From NCBI RefSeq assembly GCF_900445235.1, contig NZ_UFSM01000001.1:4293501-4357500 (forward strand): DNA of 64,000 bases. The letters run 5' to 3'. The position numbers and the translations under genes were made by a program. This document shows positions 51,077 to 60,705 of the stretch, one piece after another; position 1 is the stretch's first letter; each line of letters starts with the position of its first letter. This DNA comes from Aminobacter aminovorans. Lineage in GTDB: Bacteria; Pseudomonadota; Alphaproteobacteria; Rhizobiales; Rhizobiaceae. A model generated the notes under the pieces. It ran no database searches and was not told the origin of the DNA. It worked only from the letters and a program-made list of their open reading frames with translations.

Positions 51077-53407
51077 ATGGCAAAGGCGGACGCGTGGGGC
51101 GCGCCCGATGAGACTGCTTTTGGCCGTCGCAAGCAGGCGCGCAGCGCTGGCCTGTCGGGCAATGCACGCCTCATCGCCGAACCCGCATATCGCCGCCTGC
51201 TGGCCGCCGAGCCGCTGCTGCGCCGCTCGATCCCGACACTGATCGTCGTCTTCCTGATCGTGGTCGCCGGCACCCGCTTCCTGTCCTTGATGGCACAGCG
51301 CGACGATGTCGAGCGCAATGCCAAGGCGATCCTCGCGCTCTCGGCCGGAGAACTGGTCAACGCACTGATGGTCGGCGCCACCACCGAGAGGCCGCTTGCG
51401 GCGGCAAGCCAGGACCTGCTCGAACGCACGAGCCAGCAAGGCACGCTCAGCCGCAGCCACGTCGTTGCACTGACCGACCAGAATTTCCGCATCGTCGCCG
51501 TCAGCCCGCAATCCACCGGCTGGCAGGGCCAGGCACTCGACGGCCTTGTCTCGGGCGGGCAGCCGCTGTTCATGTTCGGCGACCGCGCCGGCGTGATGGA
51601 AGTGCGCATCGGCGGCCAGGACTGGTTGGCGGCCATCAGCATCGCCGACGACAAGCGCGCCGCAGCCGCGGCCATGGTGCCGCAGGACGCGGTATTCGCG
51701 GAATGGCGCAAGACCGTGTCGCTCAACGTCGCGCTGTTCGTAATGACCGCCGGCATGCTGATCGTCATCCTCTTCGCCTATTTCAGCCAGGCAGCGCGTG
51801 CCCAGGCCGCCGACGGCATCTATCTGGAGGCGCATGAGCGTATCGACCTGGCGCTGGTGCGCGGCAAGTGCGGGCTGTGGGACTGGGACATGGTGCGCGG
51901 CAAGATGTACTGGTCGCGCTCGATGTACGAACTGCTCGGCTACGAGGCGTGCGAGGCGATGTTGTCGTTTGGCGAGGTCGCCCGCATCATCCACCCTGAA
52001 GACGGCGACCTGTTCGACCTGGCCAACCAGGTGATCATGCGCGAGGTCGACCATATCGACCGGGTGTTCCGCATGCGCCACGCCGACGGCCGCTGGGTGT
52101 GGATGCGCGCCCGCGCCCAGGTGGTGGACCCGGAAGCGCCCGAAATCCAGATGACCGGCATTGCCGTCGACATCACCGAGCAGCGCCACCTCGCCTTGCG
52201 CTCGGAAGCGGCCGACCAGCGGCTCCGGGCGGCGATCGAAAACATCACCGAATCCTTCGTGCTGTGGGATGCCAATGGACGCCTGGTGATGTGCAATTCG
52301 AAGTACCAGCACGACAATGGGCTGGCCGACCGTGACGTGCTGCCAGGCACGGCGCGCGAGGAGATCGAAGAGCGCATGGTCGCCTTCGCCTCCGAGCGGC
52401 GGCTGGCCAATGCCAACGGTCCGCGCGGCGGAGCGACCTACGAACGCCAGTTGGCCGACGGCCGCTGGCTGCAGGTCAACGAGCTGACCACACGCGATGG
52501 CGGCATGGTGTCTGTCGGTTCCGACATCACCCAGATCAAGCAGCACCAGGACAAGCTGATGGAGAGCGAGCGCCGGCTGATGGCGACGATCCACGACCTC
52601 AGCCTGGCGCGACGCTCCGAGGAAGAGCGCTCGCACGAATTGGTCGAGCTCAACCGCAAATATATGAAGGAAACCGAGCGCGCCGAGGCGGCCAACCGGG
52701 CCAAGTCTGAATTCCTCGCCAACATGTCGCACGAGCTGCGCACACCGCTCAATGCGGTGATCGGCTTCTCGGAGCTGATGGAAGGCCGCCTGTTCGGCCC
52801 GATGGGTTCGCCGCGCTACGAAGAATATGCCCGCGACATCAACTCCAGCGGCAAATACCTTCTGGGCGTCATCAACGACATCCTGGACATGTCGAAGATC
52901 GAGGCCGGCCAGTTCTCGATGGACCGCGAGGAGATCGACCTTTGCCCGCTGATCCGCGAGACGGTCAGGGTGGTGTCGCTGCAGGCAGCGCAGAAATCGA
53001 TCACCGTGGAAACGCAGATCGCCGACTCCATGACGCTGTTCGCCGACCGGCGCGCGGTCAAGCAGATCGTCATCAACCTCTTGTCGAACGCGGTGAAGTT
53101 TACCGGCCAAGGCGGGCGCATTTCTGTGCGGGCGCGCAATGCTTCGGGCGCGCTGACGCTGTCGATCGAGGACAATGGCTGCGGCATCCCCAAGGATGCG
53201 CTGGGCAAGCTCGGCCGGCCGTTCGAGCAGGTGCAGAACCAGTTCTCCAAGAACCATGCCGGCTCGGGTCTCGGCCTCGCCATCTCGCGCTCGCTGGCCG
53301 AACTGCATGGCGGCGCGCTGAAGATCCGCTCGACCGAAGGCGTCGGCACCATCGTCTCGGTGCGCATCCCGGTGAAGAAGATCGAGCGCCTGGCCAAGGC
53401 CGCCTGA
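51077..53407 (+). CDS. Membrane sensor histidine kinase with PAS domains (PdhS/PleC/DivJ-like)
   Basis: A 776-aa kinase. Two transmembrane helices (about 52-72 and 215-238) enclose a periplasmic domain. Two PAS regions follow (CGLWDWDMVRGKMYWSRSMYELLGY, and FVLWDANGRLVMCNSKY), a coiled coil, then HisKA with His552 in FLANMSHELRTPLNAVIGFSELM and HATPase (NLLSNAVKFT, DNGCGIPKDALGKLGRPFEQ, GSGLGLAISRSLAELHGG). The dimerisation helix is of the class that contacts DivK in alphaproteobacterial cell-cycle kinases, so this is a PdhS-like candidate. No response regulator is adjacent; consistent with that group. GGGGAG precedes the ATG. Confidence 0.9.
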   Translation: MAKADAWGAPDETAFGRRKQARSAGLSGNARLIAEPAYRRLLAAEPLLRRSIPTLIVVFLIVVAGTRFLSLMAQRDDVERNAKAILALSAGELVNALMVGATTERPLAAASQDLLERTSQQGTLSRSHVVALTDQNFRIVAVSPQSTGWQGQALDGLVSGGQPLFMFGDRAGVMEVRIGGQDWLAAISIADDKRAAAAAMVPQDAVFAEWRKTVSLNVALFVMTAGMLIVILFAYFSQAARAQAADGIYLEAHERIDLALVRGKCGLWDWDMVRGKMYWSRSMYELLGYEACEAMLSFGEVARIIHPEDGDLFDLANQVIMREVDHIDRVFRMRHADGRWVWMRARAQVVDPEAPEIQMTGIAVDITEQRHLALRSEAADQRLRAAIENITESFVLWDANGRLVMCNSKYQHDNGLADRDVLPGTAREEIEERMVAFASERRLANANGPRGGATYERQLADGRWLQVNELTTRDGGMVSVGSDITQIKQHQDKLMESERRLMATIHDLSLARRSEEERSHELVELNRKYMKETERAEAANRAKSEFLANMSHELRTPLNAVIGFSELMEGRLFGPMGSPRYEEYARDINSSGKYLLGVINDILDMSKIEAGQFSMDREEIDLCPLIRETVRVVSLQAAQKSITVETQIADSMTLFADRRAVKQIVINLLSNAVKFTGQGGRISVRARNASGALTLSIEDNGCGIPKDALGKLGRPFEQVQNQFSKNHAGSGLGLAISRSLAELHGGALKIRSTEGVGTIVSVRIPVKKIERLAKAA

Positions 53408-53410
53408 GCA

Positions 53411-54774
53411 TCACGGCGTTTCCGGCAACCGCGCCTCGATGAACTCCAGCGGCCGCGTGCTGGCAGGCGGATCGAGGTTGGACAACGACACCAGCACATA
53501 ACCCAGCTTTGGGAAGACATGCAGGTCGCCGCTCATGCCAGGCGCACCGCCATTATGGCCAAAGCCTTTCCAGTTGCCCTCGCCGACAACCGCGAAGCCA
53601 AGGCCGAACGTCTGGACCTGCGTGCTGGTCGCCTGATCGAGCATCTTTTTCGAGATGAGCCTGCCGGCCTGTAGCGCGTCAACGAAACGCCAGAGGTCGC
53701 CGACGGTCGAGTAGCCGCCACCGGCGGAGGTTCCGCGCCAGGGCAGCGTGGCCGTGTTGGGCACGAGCCTGCCGCCTTCATTGAGATAGCCGATCGCGAG
53801 ACCGGGGACAGTCTCGCTTTCCGGTAAAGAGCCCGTCGATGTCATGCCGGACGGCTCGAAAACGTTCTTCTCGACATAGTCGTCATAACTCATGCCGCCG
53901 ACCTTCTCGACCAGGGCGCCGAGCAGGATGAAGCCGTAGTTCGAATAGAGCTGCGTGGTGCCGGGCGCAAATAGCGGGGCGCGCGCACCATAGAGCGCGA
54001 TGTAGTCGGCGATGGTCTTGAGCTTGAGCCGGTTGCGATCGAATTCGGGCCCGAAGATATCGCCGGTGCCGCCGGTGTGGGTCAGCAATTGGCGAACGGT
54101 CACCTTCCCGGCCATTTCCTTGTTGGGATAGGCGGCCAGATGTTGGCCTATCGGGTCGTCGAGGCCAAGCTTGCCGGCCTCGACCAGTCGCAGGATTGCC
54201 ACCGCCGTGAACATCTTGTTCATCGAGCCGATGCGGAAGCTGGTGTCGGCTGTCACTGGTAGCTTGCGCTCGCGATTCGCCAGGCCCCATGCCTTCTCCA
54301 GCACGACCTTGCCGTCCTTGGCGACCAGCAATGCGCCGGAGAAGCTGTCTGCAACCGCCGCCTCGTCCTGGCGTTTGACCAGGGCGGCGAGCGCCTCGGT
54401 CAAAAGCAGGCGCTTGGGGCCCAGACCAGGCGGTGGCGCAACCGGCTCAAGCCGAAAGCCTGTCAGTTTCGGTTCCCCGCCGGCACTCAGCGACAGTTGC
54501 AATCTTGCGAAGCGGTCACCGTCCTTCTCCCTGAGAAAGGCCGTGAGCGTGGTGGCATCGCTTGTCTCGACCTTGACCAGCTCGAAGCCGCCGGTCTGCG
54601 CGGATCCCTGGGCTGGTAGGTGCGGTCGAAGGCTTCGGCCATGTCAGGGTCGCCGCTGTTGAAGGCGTCCAGCAGTTCTGCAAGCACCCTGCCCGATGGC
54701 GTCGGCGGCAATGCCGCCTGGGCCATAGCGGCAGTGGAAATGAACAGCGAAAGAATGGCAGCGATCCAGCCCAT
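53411..54774 (-). pseudogene. Beta-lactamase-family serine hydrolase, frameshifted
   Basis: Two frames join to one protein. Frame 1 (from ATG 54774, AAAGGAG upstream) encodes signal peptide MGWIAAILSLFISTAAMAQA and about 58 residues (LAELLDAFNSGDPDMAEAFDRTYQPRDP). The other frame continues QTGGFELVKVETSDATTLT through the catalytic domain: SMNK Ser-x-x-Lys in FRIGSMNKMFTAV, Tyr in YSNYGF, and HNGGAPG. The shift falls near 54600-54612 between TYQPRDP and QTGGF; family members usually have more residues here, so a small out-of-frame deletion is likely. Either a pseudogene or a sequencing error. The catalytic part alone could still be translated from a later start but without export. Confidence 0.8.
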
Positions 54775-54853
54775 GGCGGCACTCCTTTGTTGGAGGCGAG
54801 CAAAGGCCGGCTTGATTGCGGCAAGGTTGCGCGACGTCGTGTCCGGACAAACA

Positions 54854-54886
54854 AAACCTCCCGGAGAGGCAATCTCCGGGAGGTTT
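54854..54886. terminator. Terminator after the EF-hand gene
   Basis: AAACCTCCCGGAGA pairs perfectly with TCTCCGGGAGGTTT around GGCAA; read leftward it ends in GTTTTGTTTG. It lies 20 bp beyond the EF-hand stop. Confidence 0.85.
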
Positions 54887-54905
54887 CTCAGCTTGGGCGT
54901 CCGTG

Positions 54906-55358
54906 TCAGCGCTTGCCGTTGCCGCCGCGCCAGTTGCGGGCAGGCATCTCGTCCTTGACGATCTTGCCGTCGTCGTTGCGGTCGAGCAGAGCAAACATCT
55001 TCTTCTGCCGCGTTTCGATCTCCGCCTTGGTCAGCTCGCCGTCGCCATTGGCGTCGAAGCGCTTGATCAGGCGTTCAGCCATGCGCTCGGCACGCATGCG
55101 CTGTATCTGGTCCGCCACCTCGGCAACGGTGATCTTGCCGTCGGTGTTTTCATCGGCATCCAGCAGCCGGGTGTTCATAGCGGCAGTGAACTCCTCGAAG
55201 GTGACGTCACCGCTCTTGTCGGCATCAGCCCGTTCGAAGCGCATCTGCGGCTTCATGTTCTGGCCGCGCTGCCCCTGCCCGTTGGCGGCAAAGGCGGAGG
55301 TTCCGGCAGTACCGGCGAGGGCGACAAAGGCGATCGCGATCCTTGTTGACGTGTTCAT
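54906..55358 (-). CDS. Periplasmic EF-hand calcium-binding protein
   Basis: A 150-aa protein with signal peptide MNTSTRIAIAFVALAGTAGTSAFA. Four EF-hand-like loops: DADKSGDVTFEE, DADENTDGKITVAE, DANGDGELTKAE, DRNDDGKIVKDE, arranged as two pairs. AGGAGAAACC precedes the ATG. Probable calcium buffer or sensor in the periplasm; partner unknown. It lies 67 bp beyond the glnE stop on the same strand. Confidence 0.88.
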   Translation of the reverse strand: MNTSTRIAIAFVALAGTAGTSAFAANGQGQRGQNMKPQMRFERADADKSGDVTFEEFTAAMNTRLLDADENTDGKITVAEVADQIQRMRAERMAERLIKRFDANGDGELTKAEIETRQKKMFALLDRNDDGKIVKDEMPARNWRGGNGKR

Positions 55359-55424
55359 GGGGTTTCTCCTGTTGCATCGACACCCCCGATGCTGACCGAA
55401 GCGCTGATGCGGCGTCCCATCGCC

Positions 55425-58388
55425 TCATTTGCGCTTCGCACGGAGCAGAAGGTCAAAGTGGTCCCTGACCTTTTGCGACGTCTCCTTGAGATGCGCCTCC
55501 AGCACGCTGAAATCGGGAAGGTCGGTTGCGGCAAGCAACAGGTCCGACAATCCCGGCGGAACATCGTTCCGTTCGAACGCACCGGTGAGGCACAGCCTCG
55601 TCATTTGTGTGATCGCCTGATAGAGCGCGTAGGCATCGACGAGATCCTGCCGCACCTGCGCATCGGCAAAGCCCGGCGCAAGACGATGCAGCGTCTCGGC
55701 CGTTCCGGTGATGTGCCCGTGGCCTTCGATCCGGCCGGTCAGGACCGCGACCTGGGCGATGAACTCCAGATCGATCAGCCCTCCGGGGACCAGCTTGATG
55801 TCCCAGAGATCGTGCGGCGGCTTTTCGTCCTCGATCATCTGGCGCATCTCGCGCGCCTCGGTCGTTACCTTGGCGGCATCGCGCGGCAAGGCGATGATGG
55901 CGGCGACCTCGACTTCCACCTCGGTGCAGAGCGAGGCATCGCCGGCGATCGGCCGCGCGCGCGTCAGCGCCATGTGCTCCCAGGTCCAGGCATCGCCGCG
56001 CTGATATTTGCGGAACGAGTCGATATGGGTGGCCACAGGCCCCTTGTTACCCGATGGGCGCAGCCTGAGGTCGAGCTCATAAAGCACGCCTTCGGCCGTC
56101 GGGGCCGATACCGCAGCGATAAGGCGCTGGGTCATGCGCGAGAAATAATGCGACGGCGCCATCGGCTTGTCGCCGTCGGACTCCTCGGCATTCTCGCTGT
56201 GGTCGTAGAGCAGGATCAGGTCGACGTCGGAGCCTGCTGTCAGTTCGCGGCTGCCGAGCTTGCCCATGCCGAGGATCGCCACCCGGCCGCCGGCAATCCT
56301 GCCATGGCGCCGGGCGAATTCGGCCTCGACGGCCTCGAGTGCTGCCCCGACCGTCAGGTCGGCGAGATCGGAAAAAGCCTTGCCGGCACGGGCGGCGTCG
56401 ATCGCACCGGCGAGCAGGCGGACGCCGATCAGGAATTTCTGCTCGGCGGCAAAGATGCGCAGGCGGTCGAGCACTTCTTCGTAGAGCCTGGTGCTTTCGA
56501 GGAAGGCCGCCAGCCGCGCCGCAAGATAGGCGCGATCCGGCAGTTCGGACAGCAATGCCGGGTCGAGCAAACCGTCGAAGACATGCGGCCGGCGCGTGAT
56601 GATGCCGGCCAGCCGGGGTGCTGCGCCCATGATGGTGGCGAGCAGCTTGAGCAGTGCGGGATTGGACTGGAGCAGCGAAAACAGCTGGATGCCCGCCGGC
56701 AGGCCGGCGAGAAACTCGTCGAAGCGCATCAGCGCCTCGTCTGCGCGGCGGGTCTTGCCGAAGGCTTCGAGCAGTGCCGGCGTGAGCTCGGTCAGCCGCT
56801 CGCGCGCCTCGGCCGACTGGGTCGCTCGGTAGCGGCCGAAATGCCAGCTGCGGATGACGCGGCAGATGTCGGAGGGGCGCTGGAAACCGAGTTGGCGCAG
56901 CGTGTGCAGCGTGTCGGGGTCGTCGACGTCGCCGGTGAAGACCAGATTGCCGACGCCGGAGGACAGTTCGGGCGCAGCCTCGAACAGCGCCGCATAATGA
57001 CGCTCGACCTCCTGCAGCGAAGCGCGGAACGCCTTGGAGAAGGCATCCGCGTCGGCAAAGCCGAGCATATGGGCGATGCGCTGGAGGCCCTCGTCGTCCT
57101 CCGGCAGCATGTGCGTCTGCTCGTCCGCGACCATCTGGATGGCGTGCTCGACGCTGCGCAGGAACCAGTATTGCCGTTCGAGCGCATCGCGGGCCTCCGA
57201 CGTGATCCAGCCGCGCAAGGCAAGCTGCGTCAGCATCGGCACCGTTGCCCGGCCGCGCAATTCGGGGAAGCGGCCACCGGCAATCAGCTGCTGGGTCTGG
57301 ACGAAGAACTCGATTTCGCGGATGCCGCCGCGGCCGAGCTTGACGTTGTGGCCCTTGACCGCGACCTCGCCATGGCCCTTGTGGGCGTGGATCTGGCGCT
57401 TGATCGAATGGACGTCGGCGATCGCCGCATAATCCATGTATTTGCGCCAGACATAGGGCTGAAGCTCCTTGAGAAAGGCCTCGCCGGCTGCGATGTCGCC
57501 CGCCACCGGGCGCGCCTTGATCATCGCGGCGCGTTCCCAGTTCTGGCCACGGCTTTCGTAATAGTGCAGCGCTGCAAGGACCGGAATGGCCAGCGGCGTC
57601 GAGCCTGGATCGGGGCGCAGCCGCAGGTCGGTGCGGAAGACGTAACCATGTTCGGTCCGATCCTGCATGATCCGGACAAGCCGCCGGGTAAGCCGGGCGA
57701 ACAGCTCCGTTGCTTCATACGGGTCGGCGATGGCCGGTGCCTCGGGATCGAAGAACACCACGAGGTCGATGTCGGAGGAGAAGTTCAGCTCGTGAGCACC
57801 GAGCTTGCCCATGCCGAGCAATATCCAGCCTGAACCGACGGTCGGGTTTTCGGGATCGGGCAGCTTGAGCTTGCCCTGTCCATGCGCATCCCTGAGCAGG
57901 AAATTGACTGCAGCGCCTGTGCACAGGTCGGCAAGATCGCTCAGCCTTTGCACGCTATCCGCCGCATTTGCCTCGCTCGAGAGGTCGGCAAGCGCGATCA
58001 GGAAATGCGCCTCGGCCTTCAGCCGGCGCAGGCGCATCATCAGGGCGCTTTCGGCGATGCCGTCCTCGAACGGGATTGCGGCAATCGCAATGCCGATGTC
58101 GGCGAGCCGCTGCTCGATGGTCTGGTCGAACAGCCTGTCCAGAATCTCGGGCTGCCGCCGGGCACTGTCACGCATGAACTGGGAGAGATCGAAGACGGCG
58201 GCAAGAAAGGACTGGGCCACGCCCTTCTTCTTCAGGAAGCCGGCGAGACGATCGAGCCCTTCGTCCTTGGCAACGCCTGCAAACTCCGCCAGCTCGCGCT
58301 GCGCGCGCTCCGGGTCGAGCGGCGCGACGTTGGTGGTGGGCTCCAGAAGCCACTCGGTCGCATTCGTCCTGGCGGCCACAGTTTTCAT
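55425..58388 (-). CDS. glnE: Glutamine synthetase adenylyltransferase/deadenylylase
   Basis: Adenylylates (inactivates) and deadenylylates glutamine synthetase in response to nitrogen status through PII. The 987-aa product has two nucleotidyltransferase domains: GMGKLGAHELNFSSDIDLVVFFD (about 197-219, deadenylylation half) and GMGKLGSRELTAGSDVDLILLYD (about 705-727, adenylylation half), with FRTDLRLRPDPGSTPLAIP and the regulatory helical parts. The ATG follows the kinase stop directly (TAGATG), so it is the last gene of the degP-regulator-kinase-glnE operon. Confidence 0.95.
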   Translation of the reverse strand: MKTVAARTNATEWLLEPTTNVAPLDPERAQRELAEFAGVAKDEGLDRLAGFLKKKGVAQSFLAAVFDLSQFMRDSARRQPEILDRLFDQTIEQRLADIGIAIAAIPFEDGIAESALMMRLRRLKAEAHFLIALADLSSEANAADSVQRLSDLADLCTGAAVNFLLRDAHGQGKLKLPDPENPTVGSGWILLGMGKLGAHELNFSSDIDLVVFFDPEAPAIADPYEATELFARLTRRLVRIMQDRTEHGYVFRTDLRLRPDPGSTPLAIPVLAALHYYESRGQNWERAAMIKARPVAGDIAAGEAFLKELQPYVWRKYMDYAAIADVHSIKRQIHAHKGHGEVAVKGHNVKLGRGGIREIEFFVQTQQLIAGGRFPELRGRATVPMLTQLALRGWITSEARDALERQYWFLRSVEHAIQMVADEQTHMLPEDDEGLQRIAHMLGFADADAFSKAFRASLQEVERHYAALFEAAPELSSGVGNLVFTGDVDDPDTLHTLRQLGFQRPSDICRVIRSWHFGRYRATQSAEARERLTELTPALLEAFGKTRRADEALMRFDEFLAGLPAGIQLFSLLQSNPALLKLLATIMGAAPRLAGIITRRPHVFDGLLDPALLSELPDRAYLAARLAAFLESTRLYEEVLDRLRIFAAEQKFLIGVRLLAGAIDAARAGKAFSDLADLTVGAALEAVEAEFARRHGRIAGGRVAILGMGKLGSRELTAGSDVDLILLYDHSENAEESDGDKPMAPSHYFSRMTQRLIAAVSAPTAEGVLYELDLRLRPSGNKGPVATHIDSFRKYQRGDAWTWEHMALTRARPIAGDASLCTEVEVEVAAIIALPRDAAKVTTEAREMRQMIEDEKPPHDLWDIKLVPGGLIDLEFIAQVAVLTGRIEGHGHITGTAETLHRLAPGFADAQVRQDLVDAYALYQAITQMTRLCLTGAFERNDVPPGLSDLLLAATDLPDFSVLEAHLKETSQKVRDHFDLLLRAKRK

Positions 58389-59843
58389 CTATGCGTCCTT
58401 CGATCCGGGGAAAACCATCAGGACCGATAATCCGGGATTGCCGGGCAGAAGATCAAGCCGGCCATTGTGAAACATCATCACCGCCTTGGCGAGGCTGAGC
58501 CCAAGGCCGGAACCCGGCTGCGAACGGCTCTTTTCGAGCCGGACGAAGCGCTCGGTGGCGCGCGCCCGGTCGCCTTCGTCTGGAATGCCCAGGCCGTTGT
58601 CGGATACCTGCAGCCGGATCTCGTCGCCGTCGCGCTGCAAGGTGACGCCGACATGGGGCTTTTCGACCGACCCGGCGGAATATTTGATAGCGTTGTCGAT
58701 GATGTTGGACAGCGCCTGGGCAATCAGTTCGCGATTGCCGTTGACGACCACGGGACCGGCCACAGATCCCTCGAAGCCAACGCCCAGTTCCTCTGCAACC
58801 GGCTCGTAAAGCTCGACGACGTCGTGAACGACAGCGGCGAGATCGACCTTGTCGGTCGACTCGGCGGAATAGCCGGCCTCGAGGCGCGAGATCATCAGGA
58901 TCGCATTGAAGGTGCGGATGAGCTGGTCGGACTCGGCGATCGTGCCTTCGAGCGCCTCGCGATAGTCGGCTCCGGTCTTCTTGCCCGACAAGGCCGCCTC
59001 GGCGCGGTTGCGCAGGCGCGTCAGCGGCGTCTTGAGGTCGTGGGCGATGTTGTCGGACACCTGCTTCAGCCCATCGTTGAGATGGGCTATGCGGGCGAGC
59101 ATCGTATTGAGGTTTTCGGAAAGCCGGTCGAATTCGTCGCCTGCACCTGTCACCGGCAGGCGACCGCTGAGGTCGCCGGCCATGATGCGTCGGCTGGCCA
59201 CCGACACACTGTCGATGTGCTTCAAGGCGCGACGGCCGACGAAATACCAGATCAACAGGCCGCCAAAGCCCATCATGGCGAGAGCCAGCATCAGCGACCT
59301 TTGAATGACGCTGCGGAAACGCTCCGGCTCGCCGAGGTCGCGACCGACCATAAGGATCATCTGGTTGGGAAGGCGCAGCACCACCGCGATTGCGTTGTGC
59401 CCGACCTCGGTACGCGCTTCCGTCTCGGTCTGCTCACCGGCGGCCGGCGCACCGCGCCTTCCGGAAGCCTCGCCATAGCGCTCGTAGGAGAACGGCAGTT
59501 CCGTCCAGCCTTCGCGCTGCAGCACGCCGGGCTGTATGCTCTCGACATTGCCCGACAGGATCTGGCCGTTGGGGTCGGCGAGCAGGTACAGGTTGGCGCC
59601 GGGCTGGCGCGAGCGCTGTTCAACCACGCGCACCAGAACCGGGATACCGCCGCGCTGATAGCCGCGGGCAAGGCCCTGGACCTCTTCGTTGATGGTTTCC
59701 TGGGTCTGTGCCAGCAGCATGCGTGCCGACAGCGACGTCATGTAGAAGACCAGGAGTACTGCGCAGAGCGTAAAAAGCAGCAAGTAGAGCGCCGAGAGGC
59801 GCGCTGCGGTCGTCTTCATGATGGCCGGCAGCCTGAATGCCAT
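58389..59843 (-). CDS. Two-component sensor histidine kinase
   Basis: A 484-aa kinase. TM1 at about 14-34 (LSALYLLLFTLCAVLLVFY), a periplasmic sensor, TM2 at about 185-205 (LALAMMGFGGLLIWYFVG), HAMP (about 205-260), HisKA with His268 in VSDNIAHDLKTPLTRLRNR, and HATPase with SNIIDNAIKYSAGS, DNGLGIP and GSGLGLSLAKAV. Its start overlaps the stop of the response regulator (TGATG). Signal unknown; adjacency to degP suggests envelope stress, and glnE downstream suggests nitrogen. Confidence 0.93.
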   Translation of the reverse strand: MAFRLPAIMKTTAARLSALYLLLFTLCAVLLVFYMTSLSARMLLAQTQETINEEVQGLARGYQRGGIPVLVRVVEQRSRQPGANLYLLADPNGQILSGNVESIQPGVLQREGWTELPFSYERYGEASGRRGAPAAGEQTETEARTEVGHNAIAVVLRLPNQMILMVGRDLGEPERFRSVIQRSLMLALAMMGFGGLLIWYFVGRRALKHIDSVSVASRRIMAGDLSGRLPVTGAGDEFDRLSENLNTMLARIAHLNDGLKQVSDNIAHDLKTPLTRLRNRAEAALSGKKTGADYREALEGTIAESDQLIRTFNAILMISRLEAGYSAESTDKVDLAAVVHDVVELYEPVAEELGVGFEGSVAGPVVVNGNRELIAQALSNIIDNAIKYSAGSVEKPHVGVTLQRDGDEIRLQVSDNGLGIPDEGDRARATERFVRLEKSRSQPGSGLGLSLAKAVMMFHNGRLDLLPGNPGLSVLMVFPGSKDA

Positions 59844-60559
59844 CAGCCCGCCTTGAGCATGTAGCCGGCGCCGCGGATGGTGTGCAGGATAGGCTTCTCG
59901 AAGCCCTTCTCGATCTTGCCGCGCAGCCGCGAGATATGGACATCGATGACATTGGTCTGCGGATCGAAATGGTAATCCCAGACATTTTCGAGCAGCATGG
60001 TGCGCGTCACCACCTGGCCGGCGTGGCGCATCAGATATTCGAGCAGACGGTATTCGCGCGGCTGCAGCACGATCTCCTGCGAGGCGCGACGCACCGTATG
60101 CGACAGCCGGTCGATCTCGAGATCGCCAACCCGGTACAGCGTCTCGGATTCACGCGTCGGGGCACGGCGGTTGAGGACTTCGACACGCGCCAGCAATTCC
60201 GAGAACGCGTAGGGCTTGGTGAGATAGTCGTCGCCGCCGGCGCGCAGGCCGGTCACCCGGTCGTCGACCTCGCCGAGCGCCGACAAGATCAGCACAGGTG
60301 TCGTGTTGCCGCGCGAGCGCAGGCCGGCAATCACTGATAGACCATCGCGCCGCGGCAACATGCGATCGACGACGAGGACGTCGTATTCGCCAGCATCGGC
60401 AAGCGCGAAACCTGAATCGCCGTCGCCGGCGACATGGGCGGTATGGCCGGCTTCCGCGAATGCCTTCTGCATGTAGTCGGCAGCCTCGCGGTCATCTTCG
60501 ATGACAAGAATCTTCATGCCGTCGTTATACGCGATTTTGTGGGATGTCAGAGGCGACAT
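59843..60559 (-). CDS. OmpR-family response regulator
   Basis: A 238-aa DNA-binding regulator. Receiver: VIEDDREAADYM, phosphoacceptor Asp65 in VLVVDRMLPRRDGL, Thr/Ser in LSALGE, Lys in YLTKPYAFSE. C-terminal winged helix: LEIDRLSHTVRR, LQPREYRLLEYLMRH, VWDYHFDPQTNVIDVHISRLRGKI. The start at 60559 (MSPLTSHKIAYNDGMKIL) is chosen because GGGAGGAAAC lies six bases upstream, whereas the shorter MKIL start at 60517 has no ribosome site. Confidence 0.93.
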   Translation of the reverse strand: MSPLTSHKIAYNDGMKILVIEDDREAADYMQKAFAEAGHTAHVAGDGDSGFALADAGEYDVLVVDRMLPRRDGLSVIAGLRSRGNTTPVLILSALGEVDDRVTGLRAGGDDYLTKPYAFSELLARVEVLNRRAPTRESETLYRVGDLEIDRLSHTVRRASQEIVLQPREYRLLEYLMRHAGQVVTRTMLLENVWDYHFDPQTNVIDVHISRLRGKIEKGFEKPILHTIRGAGYMLKAG

Positions 60560-60581
60560 GTCGTTTCCTCCCAACGTGGTA

Positions 60582-60612
60582 GTGGCAGCGGGCGATGGGA
60601 GCCCGCTGCCAC
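60582..60612 (-). terminator. Hairpin between degP and the response-regulator gene
   Basis: GTGGCAGCGGGC pairs perfectly with GCCCGCTGCCAC around 7 nt, about 94 bp after degP and just ahead of the regulator's ribosome site. A second stem (CTCCCGCCG/CGGCGGGAG, 60656-60697) lies nearer degP. Either could reduce read-through from degP into the two-component genes. Confidence 0.6.
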
Positions 60613-60705
60613 CGGTGCCGGAATCGAAGACTGACAAACTATCCGGCGCCGTAAGCTCCCGCCGTGCGGCTGGGGGTGATGAAGCCACCCGGCGGGAGCG
60701 AACGG

